DNA of 64,000 nt, from assembly GCA_037954325.1 (NCBI GenBank), contig JBBMNZ010000027.1:11397001-11461000 (forward strand). Direction: 5' to 3'. The notes below the pieces were generated by a model. The model searched no databases, was not told the DNA's origin, and saw only the letters and a list, made by a program, of their open reading frames with translations. Of the stretch, positions 55,140 through 64,000 are shown piece by piece. The stretch is from Fistularia commersonii. Taxonomy: Eukaryota > Chordata > Actinopteri > Syngnathiformes > Fistulariidae. Position 1 is the first letter of the stretch; every line of letters starts with the position of its first letter. A program made the position numbers and the translations under genes.

Positions 55140-55500
55140 TGAAGATTGATGTTGGACGCAGTACACTCCCGAAGTCAGAGGCTGCAATTACGATCCGGAG
55201 TGATTATCCCTGCCCATTAATAGCGGCAGATAACGTGTCACAATCAGGGATGTGCATAATTAATCAGCGGTTACTCTTTGTACCCTCCCCCTCCGCCGCC
55301 CCGCCGCCCCTCTTACTTCATTTCCTCTGGGCTATTTTCAATGTAAAACAGGGTTACGGACAATTCCCAGCAGTGTAACTAAATGCATCGCCCAAAGCCT
55401 ACAAGACGAAGTGAGTCCTGCTATTGACAAAACATCAGCGACTGGTAATGAACTCGCCGAGTGCTCTAATTCCTAATTCCTTAATTTATCACCCCTCCCG
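55140..55500. promoter_or_regulatory. Putative intronic conserved element
   Basis: GCAATTACGATCCGGAGTGA then TTATCCC, CCATTAATAGCGGCAGATAA, GTGCATAATTAATCAGCGGT (POU/HOX-like), AAACATCAGCGACTGGTAAT and GTGCTCTAATTCCTAATTCC. Unique and motif-dense, preceded by poly-A tracts (55026-55110). Confidence 0.48.
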
Positions 55501-55679
55501 CTCCCCCGCGTTATCAGGGAAAAAGAGGCTCCTCCACACACGGGAGTATCATCTCCAGATTATTTATGTTCCCCCCCCTTTGTTGACGTCGGTGCGCCGC
55601 TTTTATTTAATGAGAGCAGCCGGATTTTTGTTTGTACTTTTTTTTTTTTTCTCTCCGCGTTTTCTTCCGTGATCTCAAA

Positions 55680-56350
55680 ATAAAGCACTTTGGGATAGAA
55701 TTCACACAATCCGACTGACTTTTATATTTTTTATGACTTCACCTGCCCGGGTGTAACACACTGTTTGTAAATCACTATCAAAGCTTTCCCCCCTCTCTTT
55801 ATTTGACCTTCCTCCTCAGAAGAAAAAAACCCGAGGCTGATTCTCCCCCTTTCATAACAAAACACTGTCAAACCCAAAGCCTGCTGACTTTGAAAGTTTC
55901 CCCGAGCATACATAAGACTTTCTGCTCGCCGGTCCTCCCGAGAACCGGGCCTTCCATCAATGCCAAACCCGAACTGTGGTGCTCCCCCCGCTCGGCCGCT
56001 GTGATTTATATAAGTTATTATAGCCATTACAGAAGAAAAACACAAGGAAAACCAACTTCACAACAGAAGCCGGGGCCAAACAATGGGAGCGCGGCGGTGG
56101 GCGCCGGCGTACGGGCGAGCGAAGTCCAGCACATGCCTGAGCCGCCGCTCACCGCACATTGTTTTTAATCTAATTCTACACATGGTTTCGTTTCAATCCG
56201 AATCAAAAGCTCTCATGTTAACAAACCATAACAGATCTCCCTTAATCCGCCTGGCAACAAAAGATGGATGCAAGAGACACTCTGCCTCTCCATCCTTGAA
56301 ATCACTCCTCATTTGCATACAAAACACTCGCTTGAGGTAAGGGGCATATA
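55680..56350. promoter_or_regulatory. Putative intronic conserved cluster
   Basis: AATTCACACAATCCGACTGA, TATATAAGTTATTATAGCCA then TTACAGAAG, CAATCCGAATCAAAAGCTCT then CATGTTAACAAACC, and CTCATTTGCATACAAAACAC (octamer-like ATTTGCAT). Long unique tract with no simple repeats. Confidence 0.46.
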
Positions 56351-57039
56351 TTAAACCCATTATTTTGTGTTGTTCTCATCCGAGGGGGCGAAAAAAAAAA
56401 AAGTCGGAATAATTGTGTTTAGTGTTATGCGCTACGGCGGCTCCGCTATCCAAGAGCGACTTAGCAAATCCTCACTGTCGCTGCCGGCCATCGGGCCTTC
56501 GCTCTCGAGATAATGCAGGCAAATACGCGCGAGTCCCCTCGCTCGGTATAAACAAAATAGGTCCATGAGCGTCGGGAAAGACTCGGGAGCGGCACTTGTA
56601 CAATCCGTGACCTTCTTAAGAGTTTGCACTTCACCGCGACGAAAAAGATACTCGACGCGTATTAAAGCGGGCCAAGACAAATACGAAATATCCGCGTCAG
56701 GTGTCTTTGCGTGGCGGCGTCCTTAGTTGGCGCCCTTTTAAACGTGAATCCAGCAAAGTGAGCCACCGCAGAGAGGTGCGGACGGCCACGTGACAGGGGC
56801 TGATACTGTATTTTTCTGGACTAGGAGTTGTTCTGTTTTTTTTTTTTTTTTTTGGGGTGGGAGGGCTGTACTTCAGTTTACATGCTAATAAAATGAAATA
56901 AACATGAAAAGTTGAGTCGAGCGAAATGATAATCTGCCCACGACAGCTCTGGGTTTACTTTTTTTTTTAAATGTTCAAAGGCCAGGAGAACGCAAAAAAA
57001 AAAAAGAAAAGAAAAAAGAAAAATGAATTAAGCCGGAAT

Positions 57040-57240
57040 AAAAGCGCTTTTGTCTCGAGTTTTGTTTTCCTTATGATGTATCCCGTGTTTAGAAGCTCAC
57101 AGGGCTGTCTATTGCCGCTGATGGATTGGGAGTTTTGTCAAAAAAATTGGCTGAAAGCATTTTCTCCTGCGGGGGAAGTACACTGGCTGCTTTCCACTGC
57201 ACATACATGACGGCATCGGTTCAAAGGCCCATCGACAGTG
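57040..57240. promoter_or_regulatory. Putative intronic conserved element
   Basis: CTTATGATGTATCCCGTGTT then TAGAAGCTCACAGGGC, GATTGGGAGTTTTGTCAAAA and AAATTGGCTGAAAGCATTTT. Preceded by A-rich 56994-57025. The stretch 56400-56980 holds a poly-T at 56837-56853 and nothing else nameable. Confidence 0.42.
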
Positions 57241-58229
57241 ACATACAACCGCGTCTCCCTCTCGCCAAAGTCCTGTGACTGACAGACCGGGCGAGGACGT
57301 AACGGTGCCCGGCGTAATCCTGAGAAAACCGGATCGGGGGGAGGGTTGGAGGAACGGGAAGGAATCCACGACTTAACTCCCGCAATCGTGGGCTCGGGAA
57401 CCCCTGTGCCGCTTTCAAACCCTCAGCCAAGGGAATTAGTCAGCGCTAATGTGGCCACTTTTCAAGATCAAACAGCGGAGAGGTTAGTCACCGGGAACGG
57501 GACCGACTAATAAGCATCCAAAGGCATGCCGGCGCAGGAGGTCTGATTTGCACAATCTTCGTATTCTGACACTAATAGTAATGATGAGAACCTGACTTGT
57601 ACATCTGTTCGTGACAGCCACCTCGGGCAAAATATGCAAGAGTTGGATGAAAACATAATTCATTATGTTGATATGTTTTTTTTTTTTTCTTCTTTTTTTA
57701 TTGCAACCCGCTTCAACCTCGCCGTCCACAAACACACACAAGTGATTCTCCTTTTAATGACGTCGGCGTTGATCTCTATCTCAGGGATGTGCAGTAACTC
57801 ACCCAGCCTGACTTGCCGGGCCCTGTTCTGCACTGGGAGCCTCCGGGGCTTTTTTTTTTTTAACCGCACACCTGTGTGTACAACGGCGCTATAGCTGTCC
57901 TGAGCTACGGTTGCTAACGTTGTCCCTGCCTCCCGATGGCTCGGCGCTGCAGCGCCAAGCAGGCCAAAAAAAAAAAAAATGAAACTAAAAAAAAAAATAA
58001 AATAAACCTAAACCCACAAGTCTTAGCTCTCTTCAAAAGCATACATGAAGGCCTCGGCGGATGCTTTTATCATGTTACTCTTTAGCCCTGCCCCGTTCAT
58101 ACATGTGAGTGCATTCCCTCAAAGGTGTGCTCATATCATATGTGTGCAGCCCCTGTCATCTGCATAAAAGCATTGGCGCACACACACACACACACAAAAA
58201 CACATTCACATTAGCATGTTGTCATGGTT

Positions 58230-58580
58230 GTATGAGTGGCAGCTGGGTGTAAATTGCACACGGGTCTGGCGTAATGAGGACTGATGGCTTATGCCTGCTG
58301 TATATTCCAGGAGGGTGTCTTCTGACAGCTTTGGGAGCCGATAAAGTAATAACTAATAATGTGCAGATAGTGGCGCCGCTGTGTGACAACTGTGCTAACG
58401 CTGAGAGAGTATGAGCTTGTGTGCGAGTGAGAGAGGGGGGTTGGACGGCGGCGTACGCTATGAGGGTTTCCTTTCAAGTTTCAAACACAACCTCCAGTGA
58501 TGGTTTCAAACCTAATTCACTACCTCCAATAAACACACGGGCAGAAAGAGAATACATAAACTGTTTAACAATCCCACACT
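58230..58580. promoter_or_regulatory. Putative intronic conserved block
   Basis: TTCTGACAGCTTTGGGAGCC (MEIS-like TGACAGCT at 58323-58330) then GATAAAGTAATAACTAATAA, and AACCTCCAGTGATGGTTTCA then AACCTAATTCAC. (CA)n at 58178-58197 lies just before. Confidence 0.4.
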
Positions 58581-58659
58581 TTGAAAAAGAGAAGGAGAGG
58601 GGAAGAACAGACGGGGGCGGAGGGGTGGCGGAGGAGATGGGGATCCATCCGACGTTGCT

Positions 58660-58686
58660 TTTTTTTTTTTTTTTTTTTTTTTTTTT
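58660..58686 (+). repeat. Poly-T tract
   Basis: T27 or so homopolymer. The stretch 58690-59470 after it is unique, with no credible exon. Confidence 0.95.
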
Positions 58687-59524
58687 CCTCCTTCTTTCAT
58701 AATCCGTCAAAACTATAAACAGAAATTGAAATAAGAAGAGCTGAGATAGGTGTGTAAAGGAAGCACCAGGGACAGAGGAGGCTGCTCTTCGCCTCCCTCT
58801 CCTTGCAGGAGTGAGTGATCCAGCTCAGGTTCTTACAACATGGAGGCTCCTCCATAAATCATAGCGCCCACTGTAAATAGACCAGAAAGTGTCTTGGCAG
58901 TGACTCCGCCGTGTCTCCTCTCCGTCACCTCTTTGACAACGCTCTTGACAGGAGTCGGAGTGACCGTGTAACAGACGGAACTCTGGGTTTGGCAAGAGGA
59001 GAGCATGTGAACTATACAACACTAAAATTACCGCGGGGGTTGCAAGGTTCGAATCAATTATGGCAAAAATAACCAGCGGGGGCTTTCGCCTTCTCTGTCA
59101 TTGCTTTCCCGGTGCATCTCTTTATCCGTGCTTTCCCTGCGAGATGCCGCGGTCTATGAAAGCGTTATTAAAACGTACGGTCGCCCCGACCCATCGGCGC
59201 GCAGCCGTGCGGAGCATAAGCCGAAATTAAGGTAGCAAAAGCCGCTCCGCGCGCTAAGAGCGGCTAACAGGTGTTCACCGAGTCCGCGGGAAGCAATCGC
59301 ATCAGAAAGGGTCAGAAAGTAGCGCGTCTGCCCCACGAGTTGTGTTTAAATCCCCGCTTGCCGGGAGGTGGAGACGACAAATACCTGAGACTACTCTGCT
59401 CGTTTCACCTGGAAATGAATAATATCCTTTCCTGTCACTGACAAAAGCCAGATGTTTGCAGGTGCTCGGGTTTTTTTTTTTTTTTCCCCAAGGCATACTT
59501 CTCTTCACGCCAACAGTGGGTTGT

Positions 59525-59570
59525 AAAAAATAAAATAAAATAAAATAAAATAAAATAAAATAAAATAAAA
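59525..59570 (+). repeat. (TAAAA)n microsatellite
   Basis: Nine TAAAA units. The following A+T-rich stretch to 59780 holds nothing recognised. Confidence 0.95.
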
Positions 59571-60369
59571 TTGAAATTAATAAATTATTCACAATTCATT
59601 ATTATTAATTATCTGACAACCATGAAATATCCAAATGCACCCACCAAATGTCCTCACAGTTTAGGCAGTGTCAACTCCTTACATTTTCCTAAATATGAAA
59701 TCAACTCAAATATATAATTCCCACAAGTGCTGTGAGCTAATATTTCTACTGATTATTTGAAATGGTGATTTTTTTTTTTTTTTTCCCGCCTTCCTCAGTC
59801 AACCTTAAACCCCAAAATTTAAAATCAGCCAGGTAAATTTGGGCAATCCCGCCGCAAGGCTTGGGGTCGAACGGATCCGCACAAAAATTTGCAAATTTTT
59901 CATCATTTTGACCCACACTGGAGTTCACTTGCTAAGGTGATGAAAGAACGGTTTTATTGGGGGAATTTCTTTAAGAGGGCATAAAACTGCACTTTTGGGT
60001 GAACGTCAACAAGCAAGAAACGGCAAATTTGGTGAAAATCGGTGGCTGGTACTCGGATCGGTCAACATTGGCGAGACACCTTGAAGCTCTCCACTTTTGA
60101 GTCCAAACAGCGAGCGGCCAGATCACTTTAAGATGTTTAGTCACCAAACGGAGAATCCGCATGGGTGTCAATTTCAAATCCCAAGGGCCATCATTAAGCC
60201 CAAATCGTTTTCTCTGCAGCTCGGTCTAGTCGGCTCAAGACCAAAGAGCAATGGGAGGAAAGAAAAAGAAAGCACAAAGAAGCGTGGTTGCGTTTCAAGA
60301 GGTAAAACCGCAGGTTGGGTTTGGGGCAGCAGGACTGATCCGTCTTTTCCCCCCCGTGTGATTGGGGTC

Positions 60370-60500
60370 TCTCATTAGGAGCCGGGCCCTGTAACCGGAG
60401 CTCTGTCTAATGCCTGGCTGTGTTTAGAAAAGCACAGAAACCATTTGGCCATAATAGCAACATTTTCAATAACGAGCCTCTGAAATAAAAGGTGGCTAGA
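60370..60500. promoter_or_regulatory. Putative intronic conserved element
   Basis: CCGGAGCTCTGTCTAATGCC, GCTGTGTTTAGAAAAGCACA, AACCATTTGGCCATAATAGC and AACATTTTCAATAACGAGCC. Compact and unique, bounded by a poly-A tract at 60509-60525. Confidence 0.43.
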
Positions 60501-61522
60501 AGAACTAGAAAAAAAAAAAAAAAAAAGATAGAGAGCGTCGATTATATATTTTTTTTTAAGGCACGTCGATTGAGAATCAAGCCGAGCGATTTCCATTCTC
60601 CACCTTTCTGCGTCTCTGCTCGCTCACTTTGGCCCTCAATCCTGGATGTGTCGAAGGGTTAACTCGCACAAACACACCGGGGCCTTCATTCCACACCGAT
60701 GCTGTCACACGATAAGCAGTTCTCTCTGTCACTTATCAGTAATTTACTGCTACTCCCCCCCCCCCCTCCTCCTCCTCCCTTTTTCTTTCCCTCTTTGACA
60801 CAAAATGAACTTGTTTCTCCCCGGAGCCATTTGACGGTGGGAGACGAGCACGTACCCCCGGCTCTCCGGCTGACACCGCCGTTTTCTCACATCAACAACC
60901 CATACCTGGGAATTTTCTCCCCCCCCCCCTCCTCGCGTATGACCGCGGTCTTCATGCCCCGGCTTGCGCGGGAGAAATCGGCGTAATGAGGTTGAAGCGT
61001 TCATTTGATTTTGATTTTAAAAATCGCCAAAAAGGTGCGAGGACGTGTCCGTCCCCCTAGCAAAGGTGCTAGCAAAGTCAAGGGGCAGCTGTGTTGGGAG
61101 GTCAGAGGTGGCGGGCGCGCACCCGTCCAGGGTTCATAGCGCCGCGCTCCGGGGGACAAGCCGTCAAAGTAAGAGGGCCACCCTGTTCAGAGATGTAGCC
61201 GGAGCCCTCGGGGGATCGGGGGAGGAGGGGGGGGGTTCATCAGGGACAGTTCCCATGTCACACACTCGGTCCGGGTAATGTGGCCCGGAGGGGCCTGTGG
61301 AGAGTTTAAAAAAAAAAAAAAATGCACGCAGGACACCTGCATCTGGAGCTGTAATTTGTCGTCTCTCATGTTCAAGGTGTTTTACTAGAGTAAAACCACA
61401 AGGTGAAACGGCGAACAACGCGGGCCTGCCCACGCACACATCCGAAAAAAAAAAAAAAACCCTTTCTACCGCTCGAGCGAAGCCACTTAGCGCTTATTTA
61501 CAAATTGGGAAGTAGCGGTACC

Positions 61523-61538
61523 CCCCCCCCCCCCCCCC
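61523..61538 (+). repeat. C-homopolymer
   Basis: About sixteen Cs. The GC-rich stretch 60760-61520 around it has no credible exon. Confidence 0.9.
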
Positions 61539-61689
61539 TTCCGTAATCATCGGGGTAAAATGAGTTGGACTCTCAACTTAAGAGATCAATCTGCGAATGA
61601 AAAGTAAAATGAAAAAGTTGAGCGCTTGGAGAGCGCATAGGAAAGTGCGTCCGTGCATGTATGCATGTGTGTGTGTTTATGGCCGGGGG

Positions 61690-62230
61690 GAGGTTGGTGG
61701 GGTTGGTTATCCCTGCCTCTTGCTGTATATCTAATGCCGGGGAATTAGCGAGGGTCCCTCCCAGAGGCAGCGACTACACAGGCTCTTCTGAGAATGCACT
61801 CATCAACGCCCCGACTTTCAAAGACGTCTGGAGCCGGCGCCGTTCCCAGCCCAGCCCGGCCCGGCTCGGCCCATCCTGCCCAAATCCCTTCACGGCTATC
61901 AGGGGAACTCTGAGCCGGGGCCTGCTGGGGGCCAGGCAAAGATGAGGGGGTGGGATTCGCTCATAAGGGATTGTGAAAAGGCTGTGACATGCGCTTATTC
62001 ACGCCCCAATAACCCACAACAAAATATATATATACTGTTCACTAAATAAATAACTTAAGAAACCGCAGTTGGGTGTGATCCTGGTTGCAGAAGTTGTGGA
62101 GCCCGTCTTGAGAATCGCACATATTTCAAGTATGTCCTCATACCAGCGCTCGCGCAGCCACGCTGCTTTTCGCCATGATGGATGACTCGGGTCTCTTAAA
62201 TATTCAAGTGCCATATGGCATTTCTTTGGT
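61690..62230. promoter_or_regulatory. Putative intronic conserved cluster
   Basis: GCTGTATATCTAATGCCGGG, TTCTGAGAATGCACTCATCA, ATAAGGGATTGTGAAAAGGC then TGTGACATGCGC, GTTCACTAAATAAATAACTT and GTCTCTTAAATATTCAAGTG then CCATATGGCA. The AAGTG-like cores resemble NKX sites. Confidence 0.42.
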
Positions 62231-62519
62231 TTCGGGGTGGCATGGCAACGGATAAAAAAAAAAAAAAAAAAAAAATTGAAAATCAAAGAAAGCCGGGCGC
62301 CGTGAGACCAGAAAGCCCGTGTCTGCGGGCTGAGATCGGCGGTTGGTGTTAAAGCGTCGACCCTCCGGGCCCGAACGGCTCACGCGTCGACCCAAAGGGC
62401 TTTGACAGGCCGGAGTTTGTTTGTTTTGCCGTCTGTGGTGGGTTTCAGTGAGCACAAGTGACCCCGATAAACATCATATCAATGGATATCAATGGAAAAG
62501 CAATGCATAGACGTCATTC

Positions 62520-63290
62520 ATTCTTTTTTTTTTTCAACCTGGTCGATCACGGGGCCGCATAGCGACACGCAACCGTTCAACCCCACATTAACAACTCAAA
62601 AAATAGACACACAACCATTCACAACCATCGGCCTGAGGTGCATCTGTGCTGCTTATCCTTATTAGTCCCAGCCCGCACACATCCTGCCTATTTTCTCTAT
62701 TTTTGTTTATTTCTTGTATCCTCGTCATCGCTATTGTCACTCTATTTATATTGCCGTTTAGTTCCGGTCGTGTATTTTTCACCCTTACTGTTCCTTTACG
62801 TTGATTATTATCCCGGATGTTGTTGTTGTTGTTGCTGCTGCTGTCTATTCATTCATGGATGTCTTGCTATCTTCTGTCTCTCTATTTATATTCATATTCA
62901 TATTTATTTTATTTCTTGGATATGAAGGTAGTTGGTGTGAGAGAGGAAGATACAGGGAATAGAGTTAGATGGAGAAAGTTGACTCGCTGTGGCGACCCCT
63001 GACGGGAAAAGCCAAAAGAAGAAGATTTATTTTATTTCTTTATTTTTTGACATAATTGTTACGCTGCTGTAACAAAGGAATTTCCCCTATGGTTACCAAT
63101 AAAGTTTATCTTATTTTTTCATTCATACATCTTATAAGACAAGCAACCTCTCTTTACCCTTCAGTTTAGCATCTCCAATGAACCTCCTACATGAAATTAG
63201 ACACGTGGGAGAACATAGAGACTCCGCACAGAAAGGTCGCCGGTGGGAATGGAACCAGGGACCCGTCAAACGCCTGCAAAGACACAGTTC
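62520..63290 (-). mobile_element. L2-like LINE 3' end, split by nested insertion
   Basis: Left part 62530-62640 has TCGATCACGGGGCCGCATAG and ACACACAACCATTCACAACC. The right part 63118-63290 has CATTCATACATCTTATAAGA, GGGAGAACATAGAGACTCCG and GGGAATGGAACCAGGGACCC. Both are in reverse L2-like order. The middle (62645-63115) is another LINE 3' end. Confidence 0.65.
62645..63115 (+). mobile_element. Rex1-like LINE 3' end carrying an RTE-like 3' piece (copy D4)
   Basis: CTGTCTATTCATTCATGGAT then GTCTTGCTATCTTCTGTCTC matches copy D3. It ends CAAAGGAATTTCCCCTATGG then TTACCAATAAAG. Embedded at 62928-63030 is VGVREEDTGNRVRWRKLTRC then GDP and a GGCGACCCCTGACGGGAAAA then GCCAAAAGAAGAAGA tail, the RTE-like end. 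A (GTT)n/(GCT)n run lies at 62818-62841. Confidence 0.7.
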
Positions 63291-63359
63291 GGAGCAGATA
63301 ATGTAGAAAGTTGTCCTAAAATTGGTTAAGAGGGGGTATTTCCCTACTTTGTTTTAGTA

Positions 63360-63990
63360 GAATGCGGTCGGGCAGCTCTAATGACTCGCCTTTTTGATGT
63401 GCAAGAAGGAAAACCAAAGGACTTTTTTTTTTATCTTTTGAAATGGACTGTGTGTGAAAGCATGCATGCATGCACGCATGTGTGTGTGTGCAGAGGGCTC
63501 AGAGAGAATAATGGTGGGCAGAATTTACCCAAGAGAAACAAGGATAGAAGCCTCAGATATATGTCAGTGTGCCCTCATATCTCATCGGTGAGGGCAGAGA
63601 GGGATACAGAGTGCTGCGGAGGGTCAGCCAATTTCACAGATTGTCTTGTTTTTTTTTTTTCTTTCCATCTGCATCAAAACCCAACCGTTGTCTTCGGGCA
63701 GATGCAGCGAAACACATGACACGAAGGTTCTGCTCCAAAAAAAAAAAAAAAAAAGAGCCAATCAAAACAGGCATCGGTGGCTGGGTGCGATGAATGAGAG
63801 CCAGGAGTTGCAACTTTGACGTTTCCCTCCGCCAAACAAGCTCATTTACCTTCCAAGCTTTGAGGTTTATGACGATTTTCCGTAAAAGGAGCCGAGGAGG
63901 GAAATATTGTTGTGTGAGGCAATCGTACGGGTCTGAAGCCAGATCATGATGGATTTCAAACATCTATGAAGCATAAACAGATGAACGGCG
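63360..63990. promoter_or_regulatory. Putative intronic conserved cluster at the right edge
   Basis: GTCAGCCAATTTCACAGATT then GTCTTG, GGAGTTGCAACTTTGACGTT, AGCTCATTTACCTTCCAAGC then TTTGAGGTTTATGACG, and CCAGATCATGATGGATTTCA. Homopolymers at 63650-63660 and 63737-63754 interrupt. No exon is seen near the edge. Confidence 0.42.
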
Positions 63991-64000
63991 AATTAAACGG

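Larger units (their letters stand above)
11541..64000 (-). other. FTO: Last intron of FTO (continues beyond the window)
   Basis: No second FTO exon was found between the terminal exon and the right edge. In particular nothing resembles the preceding exon, which should end in a Trp-His-Ala-Arg-like run before a donor. The intron is therefore at least 52 kb. Vertebrate FTO is known to have a very large final intron carrying long-range enhancers of IRX3 and IRX5. The observed pattern of AT-motif-rich unique islands between repeats fits this. The extent is inferred from the absence of other exons, so a missed short exon is possible. Confidence 0.7.

Noticed and set aside
50617..64000. Search for the preceding FTO exon on the minus strand
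   Set aside because: No frame ends in a Trp-His-Ala-Arg-like run before a donor, and no FTO-like residues were seen, so the exon is taken to lie outside the window.

Overview
This is a vertebrate, almost certainly teleost (ray-finned fish), genomic window. The evidence is the mix of long (CA)n/(GT)n arrays, poly-A/T tracts and dozens of short, decayed transposon pieces of kinds common in fish: Tc1-type deletion derivatives, L2-like, RTE-like and Rex1-like LINE 3' ends, and non-autonomous elements with CCGGACTATAAGCCGC termini. Intron-scale non-coding DNA and an intron-split exon add to this. The species cannot be named from the sequence.

Only one protein-coding exon can be supported: the terminal coding exon of FTO (RNA m6A/m6Am demethylase), minus strand, 11339-11540. 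Its translation carries the FTO C-terminal signature (ARTLP-like, then MPLPFDL-DI) and it is preceded by a good splice acceptor in the phase expected for FTO. FTO therefore runs right to left. Positions 1 to about 11180 are its 3' flank; by conserved vertebrate gene order this flank leads toward an Iroquois gene (IRX3), which is not in the window. Everything from 11541 to 64000 is read as the very large last intron of FTO, with the preceding exon beyond the right edge.

The intron and 3' flank alternate between two kinds of DNA. Repeat-dominated stretches lie at about 2.97-3.42, 5.7-9.6, 10.8-11.3, 16.1-17.55, 18.0-18.9, 25.0-25.9, 30.0-32.3, 34.2-36.97, 39.2-40.4, 42.3-42.9, 48.7-50.2, 51.9-53.0 and 62.5-63.3 kb. 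Between them are compact blocks free of simple repeats, with TAAT, TGACAG, GATA, SOX and TCF-like cores and interrupted frames, which look like conserved non-coding regulatory elements. Such blocks are expected in the last FTO intron, which in vertebrates holds long-range enhancers of IRX3/IRX5. Their conservation is inferred by eye and was not computed.

Most notable observations: the FTO reading frame lacks a stop at the usual place and reads through a (CA)n microsatellite, giving a 19-residue tail ending in (His-Thr)n; a perfect 40-bp-arm palindrome sits in an L2-like tail (42347-42434); a perfect 22-bp-arm inverted repeat lies at 52856-52929; and three Tc1-type copies share one deletion junction, showing an amplified non-autonomous family. 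I found no CRISPR array, operon, rRNA or tRNA gene, and nothing supporting a new multi-gene system.
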